Shown here: positions 44,558 to 53,779 of the stretch, in pieces
How positions within the stretch are numbered: the first letter of the stretch is position 1
Layout: each line of letters begins with the position of its first letter
Source of the DNA: Natrinema mahii
GTDB lineage: Archaea; Halobacteriota; Halobacteria; Halobacteriales; Natrialbaceae
Length of the DNA: 64,000 bases
Direction of reading: 5' to 3'
NCBI GenBank assembly: GCA_000690595.2
Contig: JHUT02000004.1
Coordinates: 62,001-126,000, forward strand
The notes under the pieces: generated by a model
Database searches by the model: none
What the model was told of the DNA's origin: nothing
Seen by the model: only the letters and a program-made list of their open reading frames with translations
Program-made: the position numbers and the translations under genes

Positions 44558-47158
44558 TCAGCGCCGGAGTCGGCCGAGCAGTTCGTAGTCCCGGTCCGGC
44601 GTGTACCGGCGGAACAGCAGGCTGTTCGAGAGGACCGACACCGACGACAGCGCCATCGCGCCGGCCGCGAGGACGGGCTGGAGCAGCCCGAGCGAGGCCA
44701 GCGGGATCATCGCGGTGTTGTACCCCAGCGCCCAGACGAGGTTCTGTTTGATCTTCGCCAGCGTGGCCTCGGAGATCCGGATCGCCTTCACCACGTCGAG
44801 CGGGTCGTCGCGCATCAGGGTCACGTCCGCGGCCTCGATGGCCACGTCCGTCCCGGAGCCGATGGCCGTGCCGACGTGAGCGACCGCAAGCGCGGGCGCG
44901 TCGTTGACCCCGTCGCCGACCATCATCGCCTTGCGGCCCGTCGACTGGATGTCCTCGACGGCGTCGGCCTTGTCCTCCGGCAGGACGCCGGCGCGGACGT
45001 TGTCGGGGTCGATCCCCACCCGTTCGGCGACGGCGCGGGCCGTCCGCTCGTTGTCGCCGGTGATCAGGGCGACGTCGAGGTCGCGCTCGCGCAGGGCCGC
45101 GACCGCGTCGGCCGAACTCTCCTTGACGGTGTCGGCGTCCGCGACCACGCCCGCGACCGCGCCGTCGACCGCGACCAGCATCGCCGTCTTCCCCTCGCGC
45201 TCTAACCGTTCCATCTCCTCGGCGGCGGGCGCGGGATCGACGCCCTCGCCCTCGAGCAGCCGCCGGTTGCCGACCAGCACCTCGCGGCCCTCGACGGTCG
45301 TCCGGACGCCCTGTCCGGGGATGTTCTCGAACGCCTCGGGATCGGCTAGCTCGAGGCCCCGTTCTTCGGCGCCCTCGACGATGGCCTGCGCGAGCGGGTG
45401 TTCGCTGTCGCGCTCGGCGCTGGCAGCGAGGCGGAGGACCTCGCTCTCGTCGAGCGACTCGCGGGTCACTACCGCCCCGCCGTCGGTCGCCGTCTCGCCG
45501 CCGTCCGCTGCAGTCGCCTCCCCGTCGAGCGCGACCACGTCGGTCAGCGTCATCTCGCCGGTGGTCAGCGTCCCGGTCTTGTCGAAGACGACGGTGTCGA
45601 CGTCTCGAGCGCGCTCTAAGATGTCGCCGCCCTTGAACAGGACGCCGTTCTGTGCGCCCAGCGTGGAGCCGACCATCGTCGCGGCCGGCGTCGCCAGCCC
45701 GAGCGCGCAGGGACAGGCGATCAGCACCGCGGAGGCGAAGACGACGATCGCGAACTCGAACGTCGAGAGGGTCGCCGGACCGCCGCCGACCAGCCCCCAC
45801 AGCGGCAGCGACCCGACGGCGCCGGCCAGCGCCTCGGGGAAGAGAAACCAGATCAGGCCCCAAAACGTCGCGTTCAGGATGACCGCGGGGACGAAGTACG
45901 CCGAGATCCGATCCGCGAGGTTCTGAATCTCCGGCTGGCGCGACTGGGCCTCCTTGACCGTCTGGACGATCCCCTGCAGGGCCGTGTCCTCGCCGACCTT
46001 CGTCGCCTCGACGACCAGCACGCCGTTCTCGTTGATCGTCGAGCCGATCACCTCGTCGCCCGCTTCCTTCTCGACGGGGACCGATTCGCCGGTCACCATC
46101 GACTCGTCGACCGCCGACTGGCCGTCGACGACGACGCCGTCGGTCGGCACCTTCTCGCCCGGCCGGACCTTCATCCGGTCGCCGACCGCGACGTCCTCGA
46201 GCGGGACTTCCTCCTCGGTGCCCTCGTCGTCGACCAGCGTGGCCGTCTCGGCCTCCATCTCGAGGAGCTTTCGCAGGGCCTCGCCGGCCTGACCCTTCGA
46301 GCGGGCCTCGAGGTAGTTGCCCAGCGTGATGAACACGAGGATCATCGCGGCGGTGTCGAAGTAGAGGTTGCCCGCCAGCAGGCCGAGCAGGACGACGAGG
46401 CTGTAGAAATACGCCGTCGAGGAGCCAAGCGCGATCAGCACGTCCATGTTGGCGGTGCGATTGCGCACGAGCGCCGTGTAGGAGTTGACGAGGAACTCCC
46501 GCCCCAGCAGGACGTAGACCGGCGTCGCGAGCAGGAACTCGACCCAGCCGAACGAGACCCCGAAGACCGTCTCCGGGACGTAGGTCCCGCCGAGCAGGAA
46601 CTTGTTGGCGAGGAAGAACAGGAACGGGGCGGAAAGCACCGCGCCGAGAATCGTCAGCCGAAGCTGTTTACGGACCTCCGCCTGACGGGCCGCGTCGCGG
46701 CGGTCCTGATCGGATTCCGCGCCGTCCTCGCTGCCCTCGTCTCGAACGGGCGTGTAGCCGGCCGACTCGACAGCCTCGTAGAGGGACTCGGTCGAGACGT
46801 CCGCCGGGTTATACGCGACGGTCGCCTCGTCGGTCGCGTAGTTGACCTCCGCGTCGATGACGCCGGGAACGGACTCGAGGGCCGTCTCGTTGGTCTCGGC
46901 GCAGTTCGCACAGCTCATGTCGGTGATCCCGATCGAGCGGCTCGCGCGATCGGCCTCGTAGCCGGCCTCGTCGATCGTCTCGTAGATCTCGGCCAGCGTG
47001 ATCGCCTCGGGATCGTACTCGACGGTGCCGTCGTCGGTCGCGAAGTTGACGGTCGCCTCGCTCACGCCGTCTCGGGACTCCAGGGCATCGCTGATCGTCT
47101 GCGAGCAGTTCGCACAGCTCATGCCCCGGATGTCAAGGTGTGCAGTCCGGGTACTCAT
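44558..47158 (-). CDS. copA: Copper-transporting P1B-type ATPase
   Basis: An 866-residue heavy-metal P-type ATPase, probably exporting Cu(I). Two N-terminal HMA domains each carry MSCANC (about 14-19 and 83-88). The membrane part has the ion-binding CPC in [14 protein letters not shown], then phosphorylation motif [12 protein letters not shown], the HP loop [11 protein letters not shown] and [16 protein letters not shown]. The CPC and HMA pair favour Cu+ or Ag+. It lies upstream-to-downstream next to a TRASH regulator and opposite a CopZ-like chaperone, giving a complete copper set. Confidence 0.94.
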   Translation of the reverse strand: MSTRTAHLDIRGMSCANCSQTISDALESRDGVSEATVNFATDDGTVEYDPEAITLAEIYETIDEAGYEADRASRSIGITDMSCANCAETNETALESVPGVIDAEVNYATDEATVAYNPADVSTESLYEAVESAGYTPVRDEGSEDGAESDQDRRDAARQAEVRKQLRLTILGAVLSAPFLFFLANKFLLGGTYVPETVFGVSFGWVEFLLATPVYVLLGREFLVNSYTALVRNRTANMDVLIALGSSTAYFYSLVVLLGLLAGNLYFDTAAMILVFITLGNYLEARSKGQAGEALRKLLEMEAETATLVDDEGTEEEVPLEDVAVGDRMKVRPGEKVPTDGVVVDGQSAVDESMVTGESVPVEKEAGDEVIGSTINENGVLVVEATKVGEDTALQGIVQTVKEAQSRQPEIQNLADRISAYFVPAVILNATFWGLIWFLFPEALAGAVGSLPLWGLVGGGPATLSTFEFAIVVFASAVLIACPCALGLATPAATMVGSTLGAQNGVLFKGGDILERARDVDTVVFDKTGTLTTGEMTLTDVVALDGEATAADGGETATDGGAVVTRESLDESEVLRLAASAERDSEHPLAQAIVEGAEERGLELADPEAFENIPGQGVRTTVEGREVLVGNRRLLEGEGVDPAPAAEEMERLEREGKTAMLVAVDGAVAGVVADADTVKESSADAVAALRERDLDVALITGDNERTARAVAERVGIDPDNVRAGVLPEDKADAVEDIQSTGRKAMMVGDGVNDAPALAVAHVGTAIGSGTDVAIEAADVTLMRDDPLDVVKAIRISEATLAKIKQNLVWALGYNTAMIPLASLGLLQPVLAAGAMALSSVSVLSNSLLFRRYTPDRDYELLGRLRR

Positions 47159-47242
47159 TGATGGATTCTAGGGGCCCACGCCTTACCCCCTTTACTGGTC
47201 GGAATCCAAAGTTCAGCGCGGGGCGTAGCTTCGGATCGAAAG

Positions 47243-47833
47243 TCAGGCCTCCGCGTCGAATCGGTCGTACCGGGCCTCGAACCGGCCCTGACAGGACGAA
47301 CAACAGAAGTGGTAGACGTCGCCGTCGATCCGGCTCGATTCCCCCTCGCTGTCGACGGTGTTGCCACACTCCGCGCAGGTCAGGGCGAACTCCGTCCCCT
47401 CGAGCGAGGGCGTCCACTCGGCGTCGTCGACGAGCGTTACGTCGTACGCGAGGCCGTCCGCGTCGGGCAACAGCCCCTCGAGCCACTCGCGGACCCGCCG
47501 GACCTGCGCGCGGGCGTAGAACCAGATCCCGCCGTCGGCGGTGACGAACACGTGTTCGACGGCGTCGGCCTCGGCGGCCGCCGTCCGGCAGTCCTCGACC
47601 GCGCCCGGGGGTGCCGTGACCCGCACGAACACCGGCACCCCGGCCCGGAGCTGTGACTGGTCCACATCGATCGTAAAGCGGTTGATGATCCCGGCCGCCT
47701 CGAGGCGGTCGACGCGGTCGGAGACCGCGGGGCCGGAGAGGTCGACTTCGTCGGCGATTTCGCTGAACGGCCGCCGGGCGTCGTCGCCCAGCAGCCGCAG
47801 GATCGTCATGTCGGTTTCGTCGAGATCGCGCAT
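47243..47833 (-). CDS. Lrp/AsnC-type regulator with TRASH metal domain
   Basis: A 196-residue regulator. The N-terminal Lrp-like HTH (residues 1-60: LDETDMTILRLLGDDARRPF) is followed by a middle ligand-type domain and a C-terminal TRASH domain with cysteine pairs CAECGN near 155 and FCCSSCQ near 177, the metal-sensing treble clef of CopR/CopT-like regulators. It sits 84 bp upstream of copA on the same strand and divergent from the chaperone, as expected for a copper-responsive switch. Confidence 0.9.
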   Translation of the reverse strand: MRDLDETDMTILRLLGDDARRPFSEIADEVDLSGPAVSDRVDRLEAAGIINRFTIDVDQSQLRAGVPVFVRVTAPPGAVEDCRTAAAEADAVEHVFVTADGGIWFYARAQVRRVREWLEGLLPDADGLAYDVTLVDDAEWTPSLEGTEFALTCAECGNTVDSEGESSRIDGDVYHFCCSSCQGRFEARYDRFDAEA

Positions 47834-47854
47834 ACCGTTCGTTCGCCATCCTTA

Positions 47855-47905
47855 CCAAAGAAAGTAGCGACAGTAGCTTTGGAATTCGAAGTCAGGTTTG
47901 CAAAC
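47855..47905. promoter_or_regulatory. Palindromes in the copper-gene divergent promoter
   Basis: CCAAAG (47855-47860) pairs with CTTTGG (47877-47882), and GTTTGCAAAC (47896-47905) is a perfect palindrome. Both lie in the 126-bp gap between the TRASH regulator and the CopZ-like gene, so they are candidate binding sites for that regulator. Confidence 0.45.
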
Positions 47906-47959
47906 GCGTTCGCATCGAAAGCAGTAACGCACAAAGAAGAGCCGTCCCTACACTCTCGT

Positions 47960-48157
47960 ATGAGTCTGACGATCACCGTCGAAGGAATGTCGTGTGAACA
48001 CTGCGAACGGACCGTCGAGGACGCCCTCGAGGGCATCGACGGCGTCGAATCGGTAGCCGTCGACCGGGAGGCCGAACGGGTTACCATCGAGGGGGATGCG
48101 GACCCGCAGACGCTCGTCAGCGCAGTCGACGAGGCCGGCTACGAGGCGTCCGCGTAA
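47960..48157 (+). CDS. copZ: CopZ-like HMA-domain metallochaperone
   Basis: A 65-residue single HMA domain with metal site GMSCEHCERTV near residue 10 and the ferredoxin-like fold pattern VESVAVDREAERVTIEG. It would carry Cu+ to the adjacent P1B-ATPase. The ATG at 47960 begins MSLTITVEGMSCEHC, matching the family. The 28 codons upstream in frame lack protein character and were rejected. Confidence 0.93.
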   Translation: MSLTITVEGMSCEHCERTVEDALEGIDGVESVAVDREAERVTIEGDADPQTLVSAVDEAGYEASA

Positions 48158-48492
48158 CCCGACCTCGAGTCCCAGTTGCCATCGCCGTCGAAACGCCGGG
48201 CGGCGGTGAGTCCCGCACCGCGACGGCGACGAATCGCGGTTCGGTCGCGCCAGTGGCCGGCAACAGAGCCGAGACTGCCGGGAAAACGACGTGACTGGCG
48301 GCGGCTTCGCTGCGGTCGGACCAGTAGCGGGGCCGCGAATTCGCGGCCGGCGTCGGGTCGATTCCCGTCCGACACCGTGAGGAGAGCACGGCGAGTCGGT
48401 ATCGAAACGTTGGATTCCAAGGGAGAACCGCATTGAGTGACGAACCCGTATCCGCAACTGGAGACGGACCGCACCGTCACCGGTGAGACTGC
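48158..48492. other. 335-bp intergenic region with an 18-bp palindrome
   Basis: GGCCGCGAATTCGCGGCC at 48331-48348 is a perfect palindrome. The region otherwise shows no gene; the SHOCT gene's promoter should be in its right end. Confidence 0.5.
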
Positions 48493-48861
48493 ATGGCAAC
48501 CGACACACGCGACACGCGACTCGCCACGATCGTCCTCGTCGCCATCGCCGTCCTCGTAGTGCTGCCGATGGCGTTTATGGGGTTCGGACTGATGGGATTC
48601 GGTCCGATGATGGGCGGCACGTGGGGCCACGGCATGTGGAACGGCGGAACGGCCCCCGGCTGGCTGCCGCTCGTCGCCGTCCTGATGCAGCTCCTGTTCG
48701 TCGCCGCCGTCGTCGGCGGCGGCTACCTCCTCTACCGGGCGATCGCCGGCGGAGACGACACCGATCGGGCGCTCGAGGAACTGCGGCTGGCGTACGCTCG
48801 GGGCGATCTGAGCGACGAGGAGTACGAACAGCGCCGAGACGCGCTCGAGCGGAACGAGTGA
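48493..48861 (+). CDS. SHOCT-domain membrane protein, Met/His-rich
   Basis: A 122-residue protein with two membrane helices (about 8-38 and 58-80). Between them lies MGGTWGHGMWNGGTAPGW, rich in Met, His and Trp, suggestive of metal binding. The C-terminal SHOCT helix pair ends LRLAYARGDLSDEEYEQRRDALERN. SHOCT is often an oligomerisation tail. Proximity to copZ and copA suggests involvement in copper, but this is inferred. Confidence 0.85.
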   Translation: MATDTRDTRLATIVLVAIAVLVVLPMAFMGFGLMGFGPMMGGTWGHGMWNGGTAPGWLPLVAVLMQLLFVAAVVGGGYLLYRAIAGGDDTDRALEELRLAYARGDLSDEEYEQRRDALERNE

Positions 48862-48941
48862 GCGGGCGGACTGACCGGCGAGCCCTCGAGCGACCGCTCG
48901 GATGAAAAGACAGTTGCCCACCGCCGTCCAAGGACGGGCAT

Positions 48942-49799
48942 ATGCGAATCGCCGTTCCCAACAAGGGCCGCCTGCACGAGCCGACGATCGACCTCCTAGA
49001 GCGGGCGGGACTGCACCTCGAGAACGGAGCGGACCGAAAGCTCTACGCCGATACCGTCGACTCCGACGTGACCGTGCTGTTCGCCCGCGCCGCGGACATC
49101 CCGGAGTACGTCGCCGACGGCGCGGCCGATCTGGGCATTACGGGCTTCGACCAAGTGCAGGAAGCACGCGTCGACAACGTCTCGGAACTGCTCGATCTGG
49201 AGTTCGGGCGCTGCCGGCTCGTGCTGGCGGCCCCCGAGGACGGCGAGATCGACAGCGTCGAGGATCTGGCGGGCAAGACCGTCGCGACCGAGTTCCCCAA
49301 CATCACGGCGGACTTCTTCGCCGACGCCGGCGTCGATCCCGACGTCGTCGAGGTGTCGGGCGCGACCGAACTCACCCCCCACGTCGAGATGGCCGACGCC
49401 ATCGTCGACATCACGAGTACCGGGACCACGCTGAAGATGAACCGGCTGGCGGTCGTCGAGGAGGTCCTGTCCAGTTCAGTCCGGCTGTTCGGCCGCGATG
49501 ACGTCCTCGAGGAGCCGAAAGTCGACGAGGTCCGGACCGCCCTCGCCTCCGTGAAGCAGGCCGAAGGCAAGCGCTACCTGATGATGAACGTGCCACAGGA
49601 CCGACTCGAGGCGGTCCGTGACGTCATTCCGGGACTCGGCGGCCCGACGATCATGGACATCGCCGACGACGAAGACGGCGAGAAGGTGGCCGTTCACGCG
49701 GTCGTCGACGAGAGCGACGTCTTCGAGACGATCACGGCGGTCAAGGAGGCCGGCGCGAGCGATATTTTGGTCACGGAGATCGAGCGACTCGTCGAGTAG
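48942..49799 (+). CDS. hisG: ATP phosphoribosyltransferase (HisG, long form)
   Basis: A 285-residue enzyme catalysing the first step of histidine biosynthesis from ATP and PRPP. Visible: [21 protein letters not shown] at the start, the PRPP-binding [18 protein letters not shown] near 155, and a C-terminal regulatory ACT-like domain (about 210-285: [22 protein letters not shown]). The regulatory domain classes it as the long, histidine-inhibited HisG. No other his genes are in the window, in line with the scattered his genes of haloarchaea. Confidence 0.95.
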   Translation: MRIAVPNKGRLHEPTIDLLERAGLHLENGADRKLYADTVDSDVTVLFARAADIPEYVADGAADLGITGFDQVQEARVDNVSELLDLEFGRCRLVLAAPEDGEIDSVEDLAGKTVATEFPNITADFFADAGVDPDVVEVSGATELTPHVEMADAIVDITSTGTTLKMNRLAVVEEVLSSSVRLFGRDDVLEEPKVDEVRTALASVKQAEGKRYLMMNVPQDRLEAVRDVIPGLGGPTIMDIADDEDGEKVAVHAVVDESDVFETITAVKEAGASDILVTEIERLVE

Positions 49800-49815
49800 C
49801 CGCGGGCGATACGAC

Positions 49816-50235
49816 TCACTCCAGGCGAGCGGAAATCGGCCGCTCGAGCGAGTCGGTCTCGAGGACGGATTCGAACGCCCCGCAGTTGGCCGCCGGCCCG
49901 ACGAGGCTGCGGACGCGATCCCAGGCGACGATGTCGTGCTCCGCCAGCAGCGGTAGGTGGGTCCGACACAGCGAGGTGTGGATCCGCTGGCGCAGGCGGT
50001 GGATCGTCGTCCCGACGGTCGGGTCGTGTTCGGCGTCGGCGAGGCGGCCGACCAGCGTCCGCAGCGGGACGGGGCCGTCGGCAGCGAGGACACAGCGGAT
50101 GACCTCTCGCCGCCGGTCGCTGTCGACGGCCTGACGGATCGTCTCCCGCGATGGGGGTCGGCGACCGATCCCGCCGTCGTTGCTGAGCCGCGACAGGTCC
50201 GAAACGACCGTCGAGCGGTCTGGGTGGATCGTCAT
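49816..50235 (-). CDS. Haloarchaeal winged-helix protein
   Basis: A 139-residue protein with a winged-helix (about 30-105: RREVIRCVLAADGPVPLRTLVGRL then HDPTVGTTIHRLRQRIHTSLCRTHLPLLAEHDIVAWD), typical of haloarchaeal regulators of the DUF7344 type. Target unknown. Convergent with hisG, 16 bp apart. The start could be 50241 (two residues longer). Confidence 0.75.
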   Translation of the reverse strand: MTIHPDRSTVVSDLSRLSNDGGIGRRPPSRETIRQAVDSDRRREVIRCVLAADGPVPLRTLVGRLADAEHDPTVGTTIHRLRQRIHTSLCRTHLPLLAEHDIVAWDRVRSLVGPAANCGAFESVLETDSLERPISARLE

Positions 50236-50595
50236 GGGCACGTGAGAGTCAGGGACGGAGACCCGGATAAACGCGAGCGGTCGTTTCGACGAATCCGACT
50301 CGATTCAAGCCAGTCGGCCGCGCTGGGCGGGAATTGAACGGTCGATAATTCGGTGCAAGCGATGAACTGACGGCCGGCCCTCGAGGTGACCGAGCCGGGC
50401 CGAACGGAACGAGCGACACCGAAAGCGGGTAAGACGATATTACCGGCGCGGCGGAGATCGGTCTCGCCGCTACGATCGAGTCACTGAGAGGAACGATCGG
50501 CAACGCCGTCGAACACGCCGGCCGATGCCGACGTGTCCGCGACTGACGGGGTGGTAGCGTCGGCCGCGGGTCACGCGGCGCGAAAACGGACGCCG
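50236..50595. other. 360-bp intergenic region
   Basis: It contains the wHTH gene's upstream DNA and the 3' side of tbp. No promoter motif, repeat or small gene stands out. Confidence 0.4.
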
Positions 50596-51156
50596 TTACT
50601 CGAGCAGGCCGAGGTCCTCGAGCCGGGAGACGATCTTGTCGACGGCGTGTTCGGCGTCCTCGGGCTTTTTGCCGCCGGTGATGACGAGCTTGCCCGAGCC
50701 AAACAGCAGTGCGACGACCTCGGGGTCGTCGAGTCGATAGACGAGTCCGGGGAACTGCTCGGGCTCGTACTCGATGTTCTCCAGCCCCAGCCCGATCGCG
50801 ATCGCGTTCAGGTTGAGGTTCCGACCGAGGTCGGCGCTGGTGACGATGTTCTGGACGACGATCTCGGGGTCCTCGTTGACCTGAATCTGGAGTTCACGGA
50901 GCTTGTCGAAGACGATGCGCAGGCTCTCGTGGACGTCGTCGGTGCTTTTCGCGCCGGTACAGACGATCTTCCCCGACCGGAAGATCAGTGCGGCGGACTT
51001 GGGATTCTGGGTGCGGTAGACGAGACCGGGGAACTGCTCGGGATCGTAGTCGGCCCCCTCGAGGTCCATCGCGACGCTCTGGAGGTCGAGTTCCTGTCCG
51101 ATGCCGGTCGACGCCACCACGTTTTCGATGTTGATGGTGTCCTTCGGATCCGTCAT
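50596..51156 (-). CDS. tbp: TATA-box-binding protein
   Basis: A 186-residue TBP, the general factor that recruits TFB and RNA polymerase. Two 90-residue direct repeats are evident: INIENVVASTGIGQELDLQS with PEQFPGLVYRTQNPKSAALIF, then VVQNIVTSADLGRNLNLNA with PEQFPGLVYRLDDPEVVALLF. Halophile acidity is marked. Haloarchaea may carry several tbp genes; this looks like the main type by completeness. Confidence 0.96.
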   Translation of the reverse strand: MTDPKDTINIENVVASTGIGQELDLQSVAMDLEGADYDPEQFPGLVYRTQNPKSAALIFRSGKIVCTGAKSTDDVHESLRIVFDKLRELQIQVNEDPEIVVQNIVTSADLGRNLNLNAIAIGLGLENIEYEPEQFPGLVYRLDDPEVVALLFGSGKLVITGGKKPEDAEHAVDKIVSRLEDLGLLE

Positions 51157-51183
51157 TAGTCGCTTAAAAAGACGTATTTAAGG

Positions 51184-51191
51184 TTTATAAA
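51184..51191 (-). promoter_or_regulatory. TATA box of tbp
   Basis: TTTATAAA lies about 31 bp before the tbp ATG (51156), predicting a transcript with almost no leader. TBP thus may bind its own promoter. Confidence 0.6.
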
Positions 51192-51326
51192 GGTTGGTAC
51201 CGCCACCTGATATGTCCGGTATATACCCGTCGCGCCGACGCGGCCGAGACGCCGATTCCGGGCTGCTTGCGGTTTCAGGCTGTGGTATTCGATCACAGGA
51301 TTCGGTTCGGGAAAAGCGGTAGGCTC

Positions 51327-52448
51327 ATGGCCGCGCCGCCGCGACCATCGGGCGTGTATCTGCTCGAATTGGGCGGCGAAGACGACGTGTTTGCGGCCCG
51401 CGAGGCGGCAAGCGCCGCGGTCGGCGTCGACCGGATCGCGCCCGGGCTGGCCGTCGCAGACGCGATCGTCCCCGAGCGGGTCCGCGGCCTCGCCTACACC
51501 CACCGCGCCAGCGAACTGGTCGGGCGGGGCGAGGCCGATCTCGCGAGTGCGCGTGCGGTCCTCGAGGCCGCCGCGATCGACCGCGAGGGATCCGTTGCGG
51601 TCCGGGCGACGGATGTCCACGGCTCGACGGGCGTGAGTACCGAGCGGGCCGAACGCGAGCTGGGTGCGGTGTTGGTCGACCGGGGGTTTTCGGTCGACCT
51701 CGAGGACCCCGATCACTGCCTGCGGGTCGTCTTCGCCGAGGGAGCCCTCGGGGGCGGCGGTGACGTCCTCGAGCCGGCCGGCGACGAGACGGGAACCGCT
51801 CCCGACACCGACGGCGACCCGGCCTCGGTCTGTGCGCTTGGCTGGCTCGCGGCCGAGAGCGTCCGCGACTTCGGCACGCGCGCGCCGACGGACAAACCGT
51901 TCTTCCAACCGGGCAGCATGGACCCCCTGCTCGCGCGGGCCGTCGCGAACCTCGCCGGCGCGCGGAGCGGGGCAACGATCCTCGATCCGATGTGTGGCAC
52001 CGGCGGCGGCCTCGTCGAGGCCGGCCTCGTCGGCGCGGACGTGATCGGCACCGACGCGCAGGCGAAGATGGTCCGGGGCGCGCGCGAGAACCTGACCCAC
52101 TTCCTCGAGCGCGAGGAGCCGTCCCCGACCGGCGTCGATCGCGGGGCCTGGCACGTCGCCCGCAGCGACGGGACCCGCCTTCCGCTCGCCGACGACGCGG
52201 TCGACGGCGTCGTCTTCGACGCGCCCTACGGCCGCCAGTCGAAGATCGACACCCACCGGCTCGAGGACCTCGTCGCGGGCGCGCTCGCGGAGGCCCACCG
52301 GGTCGCACCGCGAGCGGTCATGATCGCCGATCGCTCGTGGGCCGCCGAAGCGCGGGCCGCGGGCTGGGCGATCGAGTCGGCCTTCGAGCGCCGGGTCCAT
52401 CGGTCGCTGACGCGGTACGTGCTGGTCCTCGAGCGAGAATCTTCGTAA
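51327..52448 (+). CDS. trmG10: tRNA (guanine10-N2)-methyltransferase, Trm-G10 type
   Basis: A 373-residue THUMP-containing SAM methyltransferase that modifies G10 of tRNA. Visible: an N-terminal THUMP-like part (about 1-160), SAM motif ILDPMCGTGGGLVEAGLVGADVIG near 215, and the catalytic motif VVFDAPYGRQSKI near 300, a variant of DPPY. KPFFQPGSMDPLLARAVANLA precedes motif I, as in Trm-G10 proteins. The ATG at 51327 starts at MAAPPRPSGVYLLEL. Confidence 0.9.
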   Translation: MAAPPRPSGVYLLELGGEDDVFAAREAASAAVGVDRIAPGLAVADAIVPERVRGLAYTHRASELVGRGEADLASARAVLEAAAIDREGSVAVRATDVHGSTGVSTERAERELGAVLVDRGFSVDLEDPDHCLRVVFAEGALGGGGDVLEPAGDETGTAPDTDGDPASVCALGWLAAESVRDFGTRAPTDKPFFQPGSMDPLLARAVANLAGARSGATILDPMCGTGGGLVEAGLVGADVIGTDAQAKMVRGARENLTHFLEREEPSPTGVDRGAWHVARSDGTRLPLADDAVDGVVFDAPYGRQSKIDTHRLEDLVAGALAEAHRVAPRAVMIADRSWAAEARAAGWAIESAFERRVHRSLTRYVLVLERESS

Positions 52449-52500
52449 CGTCTGTCGATCGTTTGGACTAACGGATACAGAGCGACTGAGTAGTCGCTGC

Positions 52501-52636
52501 TATCGTGGCAACACGGAGTAGCCACGCCCTCCCCAACCGATTCACTCACTCCCGCCGGTCGTTCGTTCATCCCTCGCACGATGTTGCGTCGCGGGTCGTC
52601 GGTGACGAACCGCGCCCCGGCGCGCGCCACCGCAGA
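52501..52636 (-). repeat. Dispersed haloarchaeal repeat, copy 2
   Basis: This is the inverse of the repeat at 2891-3030. Landmarks on the minus strand: gcggtggcgcgcgcc, gcaacatcgtgcgaggga, tcggttggggagggcgtgg and tgttgccac. Identity is broken in the central GC-rich section but order and spacing agree. Confidence 0.75.
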
Positions 52637-52651
52637 AATCACAATGGGCGT

Positions 52652-53089
52652 TCAGCCCTCAATTTCGTGGACGCGGTCCCGAAGCCGTTCCCCTTTCTCG
52701 GTCTCGACCGAGAGGTCGGGGACGGGGACCGTCTCGCCGTTCTCGTCGATCGCGACGAAGGTAAACGTCGACTCGGTGGTCTTCTCGGTCTCGCCGCTGC
52801 GGGGTTCCTCGCGCCAGGCGCGTAAGGCGACGTGGACGCTCGTTCGGCCCGCGTCGTAGACGTACGCCTCGACCAGCGCCGTGTCGCCGATTCGGATCGG
52901 CCGCTCGAAGTCGAGCTCGTTCACGCGGGCGGTGACGCAGGTCTCGCCGGCAAAGCGCATCGCCGACATCGCGCTCACCTCGTCGAGCCACTTCATGAGG
53001 TTGCCGCCGTGGAGCGTGTCGTTGTTGTTCGCATGGTTGGGCTGGACGCGAAAGCGGTTCCGAATGTGGGTCTCGAGAAGCGTCGGCAT
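52652..53089 (-). CDS. Acyl-CoA thioesterase (hotdog fold)
   Basis: A 145-residue hotdog thioesterase of the YciA/BFIT type. Typical motifs: NHANNNDTLHGGNLMKWLDEVSAM near 17-40 with the catalytic Asp/Asn region, then GETCVTARVNELDFERPIRIGD and STFTFVAIDENGE. It would hydrolyse acyl-CoAs in the cytoplasm. The start was set at MPTLLETHIRNRF. Confidence 0.88.
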   Translation of the reverse strand: MPTLLETHIRNRFRVQPNHANNNDTLHGGNLMKWLDEVSAMSAMRFAGETCVTARVNELDFERPIRIGDTALVEAYVYDAGRTSVHVALRAWREEPRSGETEKTTESTFTFVAIDENGETVPVPDLSVETEKGERLRDRVHEIEG

Positions 53090-53178
53090 ACGGAGCCGTT
53101 CGCACGACGATCTGAAGAAAACGACCCCCACGTGTGAGATAAGAGACGTTTTTCCGTACCGAACTCGGAGGAAATCCC

Positions 53179-53742
53179 ATGAGTCGAGAGACTCCAGCCC
53201 GCGAGCCGCCGCGGTGGGCCCGCCTCCTCGGGCTCGGACTCATCGCTATGATCGTCGTCGGACTCACGTATCGGACCCTCGAGGATGCGGCGTCAGTACA
53301 GGACGCGGTCCGGGGGCTCGTCGGTATCGGGCTGTTCTGTCTGTGGCTCGGGTATAGCTACGTCTCGCGGACACGCTGGCGCGATCGCAACGCCCGGGCC
53401 GGGCTGGCATTGCTCGGTTGTCTGGCGATTACCGGCGCAGTGCTTTCCCTGCTGACGGCCGCCGATGGGCAGTGGCTGGACCGCGAGTTAGCGATCACCG
53501 TCGGCGCGGCAGTCCTGTTCTCGCTCGCGTTGGTTCTCTCGCGGTACGTCTCCCTCTCGAGTCGCGCGTTCGGCGTCCTCGTCTCGGCTGCGGGCATCGG
53601 CATCGTCGGCATCGGGCTGACCGCCCACGGAACCGAGCGATCGCTCGATGCGATTAGCACCGGCGGAATCTGCCTCGTGATCGGCTGCCTGTACGTCTGG
53701 AAACCGAACGCGATGGAACGACTCGAGAACGGGACCGACTGA
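53179..53742 (+). CDS. Six-helix membrane protein, unknown function
   Basis: A 187-residue hydrophobic protein with six predicted helices (starting at LLGLGLIAMIVVGLTY, GLVGIGLFCLWLGYSYV, LALLGCLAITGAVLSLL). No known family motif is recognised. The short soluble ends are charged. It diverges from the thioesterase and converges with rfc. Confidence 0.65.
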   Translation: MSRETPAREPPRWARLLGLGLIAMIVVGLTYRTLEDAASVQDAVRGLVGIGLFCLWLGYSYVSRTRWRDRNARAGLALLGCLAITGAVLSLLTAADGQWLDRELAITVGAAVLFSLALVLSRYVSLSSRAFGVLVSAAGIGIVGIGLTAHGTERSLDAISTGGICLVIGCLYVWKPNAMERLENGTD

Positions 53743-53779
53743 TCGGGAATGAGTCACAGTCTCCCAGAAGCGTCGTCAG

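Noticed and set aside
47879-47959. A longer copZ start at 47879
   Set aside because: The 27 added residues overlap promoter palindromes and lack HMA similarity.
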